Assembly: GCA_030614005.1 (NCBI GenBank)
Contig: JAUWKS010000022.1
Location: forward strand, 1-50,238
Reading direction: 5' to 3'
DNA length: 50,238 bases
Source of the DNA: Candidatus Heimdallarchaeota archaeon
GTDB lineage: Archaea; Asgardarchaeota; Heimdallarchaeia; JABLTI01
This document shows positions 44,386 through 50,238 of this stretch, one piece after another. Numbering within the stretch: position 1 is the first letter of the stretch; every line of letters begins with the position of its first letter. A program made the translations under genes and the position numbers. Below the pieces are notes generated by a model. That model ran no database searches, was not told the origin of the DNA, and saw nothing but the letters and a program-made list of their open reading frames with translations.

Positions 44386-44898
44386 TCACTCACAAAGTTT
44401 TGCTTGTAGTATCTTTGTTATTTTATTACGATTTTTTTCAGTAATATAATATAAATCTGAATCCTCTCTATTTTTTATTTCTTTAACATAGTTTCCTCCG
44501 CCTTTCATTGTAATTGATGCAACTACATTTCCTTTCTCTAAACATTCTAATAATTTTTCTTTGAATTTTTCTGAGTAAAGTTCCATCTTTCCAATTTCGT
44601 CTATTATTATTATCTCTGCTTCTACGCTTAATTCTGGTAAAATAATTCGCTCAAATTCGTTCACATCGACAAAATATTTTCCTACTTTCCACCCGGTTTT
44701 AATATTCATATGAGCGAGCACTCCGGGTTCATCTGTGCTTAAAGTCATTACTCTGAAACCAACACGTATTCCTTTAGTATTCATTATTTCTTCTGTATAA
44801 AATCCAGCAATTGTTTTGGAACAATTTTCTATTAGTTTCTTAATTAGAGTTGTTTTCCCTGATTTTGGATACCCAGTTATTAGAATATTTTTTTTCAA
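44386..44898 (-). CDS. THEP1-type nucleoside-triphosphatase
   Basis: A 170-residue P-loop NTPase with Walker A GYPKSGKTT (8-16), 'IAGFYTEEIMN', 'RVGFRVMTLSTDEPGVLAHM' and Walker B-type 'IIIIDEIGKMELYS', the full THEP1/NTPase_1 pattern. Homologues (Aquifex THEP1, human NTPCR) hydrolyse ATP and GTP slowly; the physiological role is not firmly known. Length is that of the family. Starts at ATG 44898 and precedes the cupin on the minus strand. Confidence 0.9.
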   Translation of the reverse strand: MKKNILITGYPKSGKTTLIKKLIENCSKTIAGFYTEEIMNTKGIRVGFRVMTLSTDEPGVLAHMNIKTGWKVGKYFVDVNEFERIILPELSVEAEIIIIDEIGKMELYSEKFKEKLLECLEKGNVVASITMKGGGNYVKEIKNREDSDLYYITEKNRNKITKILQAKLCE

Positions 44899-44981
44899 TG
44901 CAATACATCCTTGTCTTCGATCAGCAATCTATCAGATAATTATTTACTGTCTTGTTTTTATTTAACAATTACTTTAAAGAT

Positions 44982-45057
44982 TTAAGCTTCAAAATGTTTT
45001 TCTACTGCAATATCTAAGAGCTTTTGCATTGGTTAATTCCAACCCTTTTAATAGAAG
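44982..45057 (+). promoter_or_regulatory. Duplicated promoter region, copy 1
   Basis: TTAAGCTTCAAAATGTTTTT starts at 44982 and recurs at 45642. 63 bases on is CTTTTAATAGAAG (45045-45057), a TATA-like element about 65-77 bases before the ATG at 45122. Both elements and their spacing are kept in copy 2, which marks them as likely functional. Confidence 0.5.
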
Positions 45058-45121
45058 AGTGATCTAATGTACATTAATACTGTTTACTAACATAATTACA
45101 ATGGAGATTATTAATTAAATA

Positions 45122-45583
45122 ATGACAAAATTCTGTATCAATTGTGGAGAAAAAGTTAAGAAAACGGATATTTTCTGTCCGTTCTGTGGAGGAGACATTA
45201 ACAAAGAACAACCTTCTACACAGGATCTAAAAATGGATACTACTGTTTGTTCTACTTGTTATGCTGTTAATAAGGCAAGTACTGTATTCTGCGAAAGTTG
45301 TGGGAATTCAATTGATAGTTTTTCTTCATCTTCAACAGGAAGCTATGGTAGTACAACTAGCACAACAACAGAACCAACTCGCAAATGGTACATACCACCT
45401 AAACGAACAAAATGGTACAAGCCACCTAAAAGAACACGATCTGCAAAACATCCTGCGGAATGGTTTTTCTGGACAGGTTGGGGGTTCTACGTCTTGATTA
45501 GAGGTATTTTGTGGGTCCTTTGGTATGTCTTCAGACTATTTTTGCGTATGAAAGGAAGAAGATATTTTTACGTTAAAAAGTAA
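45122..45583 (+). CDS. Double zinc-ribbon membrane protein (tandem copy 1)
   Basis: A 153-residue protein with two CxxC...CxxC zinc ribbons (CINCGEKVKKTDIFCPFCGG and 'CSTCYAVNKASTVFCESCGN'), a Ser/Thr/Gly-rich linker, a basic 'RKWYIPPKRTKWYKPPKRT' segment with an internal repeat of KWYxPPKRT, and a C-terminal membrane region ('EWFFWTGWGFYVLIRGILWV...') ending in a basic tail. This is probably a tail-anchored cytoplasmic zinc-ribbon protein. The gene at 45781-46260 is a close paralogue, so the pair arose by tandem duplication. Function unknown. Confidence 0.75.
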   Translation: MTKFCINCGEKVKKTDIFCPFCGGDINKEQPSTQDLKMDTTVCSTCYAVNKASTVFCESCGNSIDSFSSSSTGSYGSTTSTTTEPTRKWYIPPKRTKWYKPPKRTRSAKHPAEWFFWTGWGFYVLIRGILWVLWYVFRLFLRMKGRRYFYVKK

Positions 45584-45592
45584 GAAGGTTCA

Positions 45593-45613
45593 TGTCAAAT
45601 CCTTTATTTGACA
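45593..45613 (+). terminator. Terminator between tandem zinc-ribbon genes
   Basis: TGTCAAAT/ATTTGACA, a perfect 8-bp stem with a 5-base loop, followed by a run of eight T residues. It separates the two duplicated genes into distinct transcripts. Confidence 0.6.
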
Positions 45614-45641
45614 CTTCATTATTTTTTTTATTAACCAATAC

Positions 45642-45719
45642 TTAAGCTTCAAAATGTTTTTCCAATAAAGTATCGGTGGACTCTTTTGTATTGATTGTTT
45701 CCAATCTTTTTAATAGAAG
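45642..45719 (+). promoter_or_regulatory. Duplicated promoter region, copy 2
   Basis: Same TTAAGCTTCAAAATGTTTTT element (45642-45661) and TATA-like CTTTTTAATAGAAG (45706-45719) as in copy 1, with spacing of 64 versus 63 bases. It lies 62-75 bases before the ATG at 45781. Confidence 0.5.
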
Positions 45720-45780
45720 TAACTTTATCTATTGTATTGTTTGCAGACTTATCAGTTACAAGGAGTTTGTTATTTTAACA

Positions 45781-46260
45781 ATGACAAAAATGTGTGTTAA
45801 TTGTGGAGATCAAGTCAAGAAAACGGATATTTTCTGTTTTTTCTGTGGAAAAAACACTGAGAAAGCACAACCTTCAGTACAGGATACAAAAATGGCGGGT
45901 AATACTATATGTTCTACTTGTGGTGTTACCAATAAACTAGGTGCCCAATTCTGTGAAAGTTGTGGAAATGCAGTTGATATTAGTGGTTCTTCCTCTTCCA
46001 CAACTCGTTATGGAAGCACAGCTAGTCCTACAACAGAATCAGCAGATCAAACAACACATACCTATGGAAGTTATAGTTCTGAACCATCTGATTCATCTCG
46101 TAAATGGTATAAGCCACCTAAACGAACACGGTCTGCAAAACATCCTGTGGAATGGTTTTTCTGGACAGGTTGGGTGCTGTATTTCTTAATAAGAGCTATC
46201 TTCTGGATTCTCTGGTTTGTCCTTAGAATATTTCTACGATCAAAAGGAAGAAGATTCTAA
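45781..46260 (+). CDS. Double zinc-ribbon membrane protein (tandem copy 2)
   Basis: I start at ATG 45781, which matches the start of copy 1; the frame is open 35 codons further upstream but that part overlaps the conserved promoter element. The 159-residue protein has two zinc ribbons (CVNCGDQVKKTDIFCFFCGK; 'CSTCGVTNKLGAQFCESCGN'), a longer Ser/Thr linker than copy 1, a single 'RKWYKPPKRTRSAKHP' segment and the same C-terminal membrane part ('EWFFWTGWVLYFLIRAIFWI'). Likely same role as copy 1, with the linker and repeat diverged. Confidence 0.75.
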   Translation: MTKMCVNCGDQVKKTDIFCFFCGKNTEKAQPSVQDTKMAGNTICSTCGVTNKLGAQFCESCGNAVDISGSSSSTTRYGSTASPTTESADQTTHTYGSYSSEPSDSSRKWYKPPKRTRSAKHPVEWFFWTGWVLYFLIRAIFWILWFVLRIFLRSKGRRF

Positions 46261-46290
46261 GTGAATCTTTTCTTTAAAAATTAGTTTTTA

Positions 46291-47106
46291 TTACTCAAGG
46301 TTCGAAGGTCTAGACATTCGAAGTAATTCACGATTGAGTGGAATTTTTTCCTCATTTAGTTTTCTAATAAGGTTTTCTTGCCCTTCGATAGTAATCTTGA
46401 TATCGCCAACTGTTTTATCAGTAATATATCCGTTCAGAATTGATATAAAATCAATAATGTAGGATGAATCCTTTAACTTGAATGGCATTGCTCCAGGATA
46501 ACCTGGATCAAATCTGCAAAATCCTATTTGTTGTCCCATCACTTCATAAATCAATACTTGTTGATTCTCTCGAGTAAAATATTGTTGTATTTGAAATGGG
46601 TTCAAATTAAATCTCAAAGAAACCATCTGAATTTCTCCCCATTCAACATGCCTACATCGTCCTCTAACTTTTTCTATTAAATGCTTCTTTGGAATGATGT
46701 ATTGATAACTTTTAGTTTCAATAGTGAATCCATATTTCTTGTATAAATCAATTGCAGAAGTATTATTTTCGAGGATATATAAATAATATTTTTTGCACCC
46801 TCTTTTCTCTAAATAATAAAGGCTTTTTTCAACAAGTATTGAACCATATCCTTTTCTTCTTTGATCAGGATGGACACCAATTCGTGTTACGTGCCCCAAA
46901 TTTCCGTAAATACCAATTCTATAATAACCAATAAAATCTTTAGTCTCTTTGTGTATCATTACTACTGAAAGAGCATTTATTCCTGATAAACTGCTGAAAA
47001 AAGCTTCTCTAGACATAAGGTCATCTGGAAAAATCAGTTTGTCCATTGCTTGGAAATTTTCCCAATCTGTTTGGGTAAGATCTCTCAGATAATAATCTTC
47101 TTCCAA
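46291..47106 (-). CDS. GNAT-family N-acetyltransferase
   Basis: A 271-residue protein whose residues 1-140 form a GNAT domain: 'LGHVTRIGVHPDQRRKGYGS' (the acetyl-CoA-binding R/QxxGxG/A loop), 'LYILENNTSAIDLYKKYGF' and 'IETKSYQYIIPKK'. This resembles RimI-type protein N-terminal acetyltransferases. The remaining 130 residues ('GRCRHVEWGEIQMVSLRFNL'...) form a second alpha/beta domain that I do not recognise; it may be a second, partial GNAT fold. Acceptor unknown. Ends close to the tandem zinc-ribbon genes on the opposite strand. Confidence 0.83.
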   Translation of the reverse strand: MEEDYYLRDLTQTDWENFQAMDKLIFPDDLMSREAFFSSLSGINALSVVMIHKETKDFIGYYRIGIYGNLGHVTRIGVHPDQRRKGYGSILVEKSLYYLEKRGCKKYYLYILENNTSAIDLYKKYGFTIETKSYQYIIPKKHLIEKVRGRCRHVEWGEIQMVSLRFNLNPFQIQQYFTRENQQVLIYEVMGQQIGFCRFDPGYPGAMPFKLKDSSYIIDFISILNGYITDKTVGDIKITIEGQENLIRKLNEEKIPLNRELLRMSRPSNLE

Positions 47107-47213
47107 ATTACTTCCCCGTACACAAGCATTTACGTAATTCTCTTAGATAATTGCTACCTTTAACCTTTTTCCTCTCAAAATAAGCTTACAATTAACAAAA
47201 AAAACTAGAGTGT

Positions 47214-48254
47214 TTATTGTTCAGCCAATCCAGGGAAATAATATTTTGTTCCACTCGAGTAACTAGTATCTTTTATTGCTAAACCAGACTTTACAAATTT
47301 GTCCATTTCCACTGAAGCTTCTTCTATAGACCAATTTGTAATCATAATGAGTTCTTCAAGAGTAATATAACCCTTTCTTTTTGCAAGTCCAAGTATAATA
47401 TTCGTTTCAGTTTCTGAAGGATGTAGTTGAATCCAAAATTGTCCGTCTCTATCTTGTTTTAGGATGAGCAAGCCAGTTTCATCTAAATTGGCAAGTACTT
47501 TTTGCAAATCGTCGATTTCAGCTTTCACTCTTGGATATTCTTCATTTAGGCGTGAAAATATTGCTCTTATCGCAATTGGTTCTGTAGAAGAGCTAGAATC
47601 AAAAGTCATTATTATTTTCAAAATAATATTTCCCAATTGGTCATAATATTTTCCTTTGCCAAGCAAGCGCGGTTTGTCTAATTTCAGGATTCCTTTTAGT
47701 GCACCTGCTTTTTCTGCAAATTCAAGTTCTTTATTAAAAGAAAGCAATAATGTTTCAGCAACTTCTTCTGATGATTGAATATTTACCGCAATATTTTCTT
47801 TGTTAGAAAATAACTCAGACATTGATTGAATGTCATCTAGAATCTGTTTTGCTAGTGATTTTATTTCATCCTTCTCTTCAAAAATAATCAAAGAGTCAAT
47901 GCGTCCAAAAATTATTTTTAAATCCCAACATTTGCTAAAGATAATGAAATCATAGAGGATAGCATTATTAAAAATGGTTTTTCGTTTTTTATCAGAAGTA
48001 CCTGGTCGAATCTGCACTTCTATTCGCCTAGATTGATCTATCAAAGTGTCAATTCTCAATCGTAATTGACCCATCAATCTTGAAATATCTTCTAGGTATT
48101 TACTTGATGATTGAGCGTTCATTACAATGGTTCTAATATCAAATAATAGAGTGGTTGAAACTGAATGTAATTTCTGTTCGTACACCTTTAATTTATAGAG
48201 ATCTTTTGGTCTATCTATTAAATCTTGCAAAGCAGTAAGTTTAGCATTACTCAT
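47214..48254 (-). CDS. Helical protein with tandem winged helices, ESCRT-II Vps22/EAP30-like C-terminus
   Basis: A 346-residue protein. Residues 1-200 are helical and basic then acidic, with 'RIDSLIIFEEKDEIKSLAKQ' recalling archaeal CdvB/ESCRT-III-type helices. Residues about 205-280 and 283-346 look like two winged helices. The second ('LAKRKGYITLEELIMITNWS', then 'EEASVEMDKFVKSGLAIKD' and 'TKYYFPGLAEQ') lines up residue by residue, from memory, with the C-terminal winged helix of eukaryotic Vps22/SNF8 (NGYVTVSEI, EGLAWLD, HYWLPALF). Vps22 likewise has N-terminal helices and two winged helices. Function in membrane remodelling is inferred; a DNA-binding regulator is the alternative. Stand-alone gene with no other ESCRT gene in the window. 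Confidence 0.6.
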   Translation of the reverse strand: MSNAKLTALQDLIDRPKDLYKLKVYEQKLHSVSTTLLFDIRTIVMNAQSSSKYLEDISRLMGQLRLRIDTLIDQSRRIEVQIRPGTSDKKRKTIFNNAILYDFIIFSKCWDLKIIFGRIDSLIIFEEKDEIKSLAKQILDDIQSMSELFSNKENIAVNIQSSEEVAETLLLSFNKELEFAEKAGALKGILKLDKPRLLGKGKYYDQLGNIILKIIMTFDSSSSTEPIAIRAIFSRLNEEYPRVKAEIDDLQKVLANLDETGLLILKQDRDGQFWIQLHPSETETNIILGLAKRKGYITLEELIMITNWSIEEASVEMDKFVKSGLAIKDTSYSSGTKYYFPGLAEQ

Positions 48255-48443
48255 TTCTACTACCTATTTTTCGAATATTGATATTAACTGTATGAATCTT
48301 TTAAGTTCAATATTAAAAATATATTGAATTGGAAGTATTGTAGCTTCTTTTTGGTAATTTCTAGCAGATTTTCCCTTTGTATTTCATATGAAAAAAGCTT
48401 TTTAATTTGTATATAGGATAATTGGTTAGTGGAGCTCATTACT

Positions 48444-48668
48444 ATGAAGAATTTAAACGATACCATTAAATGTAAAAAAGCAAAAACAAAAAAATCTTTT
48501 GGTGGCATTGCTGGAGTTGTTATTGCCATTATTATAGGAGTTACCGTTTTTTCTGGAGGAGGAGGAGCCTTAATTGGAATATTATTTGGTGTTGGAATTT
48601 TAGCTGCAGTTACTGCAGGGGTTTATTTCTGGTTAAAGACTATTGATGAGCTTCCTGATAGCTTTTAA
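48444..48668 (+). CDS. Small Gly-rich two-helix membrane protein
   Basis: I start at ATG 48444, with GGAG 9 bases upstream; the frame is open 5 codons earlier from a GTG. The 74-residue protein has a basic N-terminus (KCKKAKTKKS) and two Gly/Ala/Ile-rich helices with a GGGGALIG turn. The C-terminus is short and acidic. No family recognised. Function unknown. Confidence 0.6.
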   Translation: MKNLNDTIKCKKAKTKKSFGGIAGVVIAIIIGVTVFSGGGGALIGILFGVGILAAVTAGVYFWLKTIDELPDSF

Positions 48669-48868
48669 TTGCAGTTTAATCCTATAATGCTTTCTTTTTA
48701 TAGAAAAATGTGTGTCCAAAAATAAAGTTTAAATGGTATTTTTTTGTTCTTCATACCTATGATTTTACTATTTTTGTCCAAATAAACACTAAAAATGAGT
48801 CAATTAGACATTTTTGAATTTTGGGTCACAAAGATACATTTATATTTGATTGTGCTCTAAGTTATATT

Positions 48869-48960
48869 AGCGTGCTTAATGCCATTTGCACGCCATTTTG
48901 AATATTGACTATCTCCTGTTTCGACGCGGGGCTTCTCTACTGAGCGGTTCCCGCGTCTTC
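48869..48960 (+). ncRNA. Candidate structured RNA 3 (GC-rich intergenic island)
   Basis: In the 375-base gap 48669-49043, two hairpins follow each other: GCGTGC/GCACGC (48870-48893, 12-base loop) and GACGCGGG/CCCGCGTC (48923-48957), the latter with an inner GCT/AGC pairing (48931-48945). A TTTATATTTG TATA-like element (48839-48848) lies about 25 bases before the first hairpin, the usual archaeal spacing to a start site, and supports plus-strand transcription. It is not a tRNA: there is no T-loop consensus and no acceptor pairing. The GC content contrasts with the A/T-rich flanks (48720-48840), in which I see nothing else. Confidence 0.4.
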
Positions 48961-49043
48961 AATTTCGAACAAACATTTGTTGAAAGATAATTACTCAAAA
49001 TATTGATAACTCTATTTGTTTTAGCAGTATTAGGAAGATACCA

Positions 49044-49562
49044 ATGATTGATGTTGAGATCAAAGCTAAATGTGAGAATCATGATTTTATCCGTTCCACC
49101 TTACAAGGCAAAGGAGCGTATTTCAAAGGTGTGGATTATCAAACTGATGTTTACTTTCAAACTACTAATGGTCGATTAAAACTTAGGAAAGGAAATATCG
49201 AAGGAGCTTTAGTTTATTATGAACGAGAGAATATCAAAGGAATTAAGCCGAGTAATTTTTCTTTGTATAATTCAAAAGAACCTGAGATTCTCGAGACTAT
49301 TTTAAGATCATCACTTGGAGTATTAGTTGAAGTAGTTAAACAAAGAGAGATGTATTATATCGATAATGTGAAATTCAATATTGATATTGTTGAAGGTTTA
49401 GGAAAATTTATTGAAATCGAAGCAATGACTGAAAATCCTGATGATATTGAAAACTTAACAAAAGTTGTTGAAAATTATTTAAAAGAGTTCAATATCAGTG
49501 AAGAAGATATTCAAAGCCTTTCCTACAGTGATTTGTTATTAAACAAAAAAAGTAGAGAATAA
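49044..49562 (+). CDS. CYTH-domain (class IV adenylate cyclase CyaB-like) protein
   Basis: A 172-residue CYTH protein: N-terminal 'MIDVEIKAK' is the ExExK-type motif with Asp in the first position, followed by 'TDVYFQTTNGRLKLRKGN', 'ALVYYERENI', 'VEVVKQREMYYIDNVKFNID' and 'LGKFIEIEAM', the strand order of archaeal CyaB-like proteins. CYTH enzymes bind triphosphate-containing substrates with divalent metals; activities include adenylate cyclase, thiamine-triphosphatase and tripolyphosphatase. Which of these applies cannot be read from sequence. The SDR gene begins 29 bases downstream on the same strand. Confidence 0.87.
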   Translation: MIDVEIKAKCENHDFIRSTLQGKGAYFKGVDYQTDVYFQTTNGRLKLRKGNIEGALVYYERENIKGIKPSNFSLYNSKEPEILETILRSSLGVLVEVVKQREMYYIDNVKFNIDIVEGLGKFIEIEAMTENPDDIENLTKVVENYLKEFNISEEDIQSLSYSDLLLNKKSRE

Positions 49563-49591
49563 ACTAGAGATTGTAATTGTGTGTGACTTTA

Positions 49592-50238
49592 ATGGATTTA
49601 GAATTAAAAGATAAAATTGTAATAATTACTGGTGCAACAGGTGGGATAGGTGAAGCTTCTGCGAGATTATTTGCTAAAGAAGGAGCAGAGGTAATTGTTC
49701 ATTATCATAAAAATCAAGCAAATGCTGAAAAATTAACTAAAGATTTGGGTGAAGATGCTCTAGCCATTCAAGCTGATCTCTCTGACGAGAAACAAGTTTT
49801 AGATATGTTTCAATCAATTAAAGAAAAAAAGGGTAGAGTTGATATATTAATTTGTAATGCAGGAATCTGGCCTGAGGAATATGTCGAAATTGAAAAAATG
49901 TCCTTTAAACGATGGAAACAAACATTATCGATTGACCTCGATAGTGTATTTCTTTGTTGTCGTTCCTTCGTTCAGCAATTGAGGGAATTCGATGGCGATT
50001 CTGCAAATATTGTTATTGTAGGTTCTACAGCAGGAGTTTTTGGAGAGGCAGGGCATGCTGATTACGCTACAGCTAAATCTGCAATTAGCTATGGTTTCAC
50101 CAGAAGTTTGAAGAATGAGATTATTCAAGTGGCACCTCTTGCTCGAGTAAATGCAGTATGTCCTGGTTGGACAGTATCACCAATGACTGAAAAGTATCTA
50201 GAGGATGTTAATGGTATAAAACAGGTACTAAAAACGGT
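49592..50238 (+). CDS. Short-chain dehydrogenase/reductase (3' truncated by window end)
   Basis: The frame starts at ATG 49592 and stays open to the last base (215 codons). SDR motifs are complete: TGATGGIG (13-20) for the dinucleotide, 'ICNAGIW', the catalytic Ser in 'IVGSTAG', and Tyr158-x3-Lys162 in 'DYATAKSA'. 'VCPGWTVSPM' follows. A FabG-like oxidoreductase acting on a carbonyl or hydroxyl substrate; NADPH or NADH preference unclear. About 30-40 residues are missing. It may be co-transcribed with the CYTH gene. Confidence 0.9.
   Translation, partial: MDLELKDKIVIITGATGGIGEASARLFAKEGAEVIVHYHKNQANAEKLTKDLGEDALAIQADLSDEKQVLDMFQSIKEKKGRVDILICNAGIWPEEYVEIEKMSFKRWKQTLSIDLDSVFLCCRSFVQQLREFDGDSANIVIVGSTAGVFGEAGHADYATAKSAISYGFTRSLKNEIIQVAPLARVNAVCPGWTVSPMTEKYLEDVNGIKQVLKT

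Noticed and set aside
45676..45780. 35-codon N-terminal extension of zinc-ribbon copy 2
   Set aside because: The extension runs over the promoter element conserved with copy 1, and copy 1 starts at the same relative ATG.
48284..48529. Open frame of 81 codons on the minus strand
   Set aside because: It overlaps the plus-strand small membrane protein, which has a ribosome-binding site and typical membrane-protein composition; the minus frame has neither.
48923..48957. tRNA gene
   Set aside because: The hairpin has an 8-bp stem but no D-loop, anticodon-arm or T-loop consensus and no flanking acceptor pairing.

Overview
This window is an AT-rich (roughly one third G+C by eye), gene-dense piece of an archaeal chromosome. 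Archaeal markers are a SUI1-family aIF1 with an N-terminal zinc knuckle, an archaeal NFACT/Rqc2-type protein, a cupin-type glucose-6-phosphate isomerase, a THEP1-type NTPase, a NucS-like nuclease, a UbiA prenyltransferase, and TATA-like elements. The many zinc-ribbon membrane proteins, the C-terminally anchored secreted proteins with LVIVD, thrombospondin-3 and NosD repeats, and a protein whose C-terminus resembles eukaryotic ESCRT-II Vps22/EAP30 point to an Asgard archaeon, possibly Heimdallarchaeia-like. That placement is inference: there is no rRNA in the window, and I found no tRNA.

Layout. 1-8.0 kb: a 5'-truncated RDD/zinc-ribbon membrane protein, an amidohydrolase, then a minus-strand block of two paralogous CaCA-type cation antiporters on either side of a class III aminotransferase fused to an SCP2-like domain. 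8.0-11 kb: cupin phosphoglucose isomerase, a lone OppD-type ABC ATPase, a PHP phosphoesterase, and a GC-rich structured RNA candidate. 11-19.5 kb: an unknown membrane protein, a CoA-type Nudix hydrolase, two TPR proteins, a large surface protein with LVIVD and Ca-binding repeats, a NucS-like nuclease and a DsrE-like protein. 19.7-22.6 kb: a compact citDEF citrate lyase operon with its own promoter candidate and terminator. 22.7-29.3 kb: a heterodimeric ABC exporter, UbiA, CorA-like and VOC proteins. 29.5-34.7 kb: Nudix, aIF1, NFACT facing a membrane protein only 14 bp away, and a response regulator fused to a degenerate histidine-kinase core. 35-43 kb: a cell-surface block (secreted anchored protein, subtilase, NosD-like/PPC protein) plus a frameshifted YcxB-like gene. 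43-50.2 kb: a second structured RNA candidate, cupin and THEP1, a tandem duplication of a zinc-ribbon gene together with its promoter, a GNAT enzyme, the ESCRT-II-like protein, a third structured RNA candidate, a CYTH protein and a truncated SDR.

The clearest functional units are citDEF, the two-subunit ABC exporter, and the antiporter/aminotransferase/antiporter block. The least expected items are the protein at 47214-48254 with an ESCRT-II-like C-terminus and the three GC-rich intergenic RNA candidates. In each RNA candidate a TATA-like element lies about 25 bases before the first hairpin, and in two of them C.A mismatches become G.U wobbles on the strand proposed as transcribed. All identifications are by motif reading; no database search was possible.
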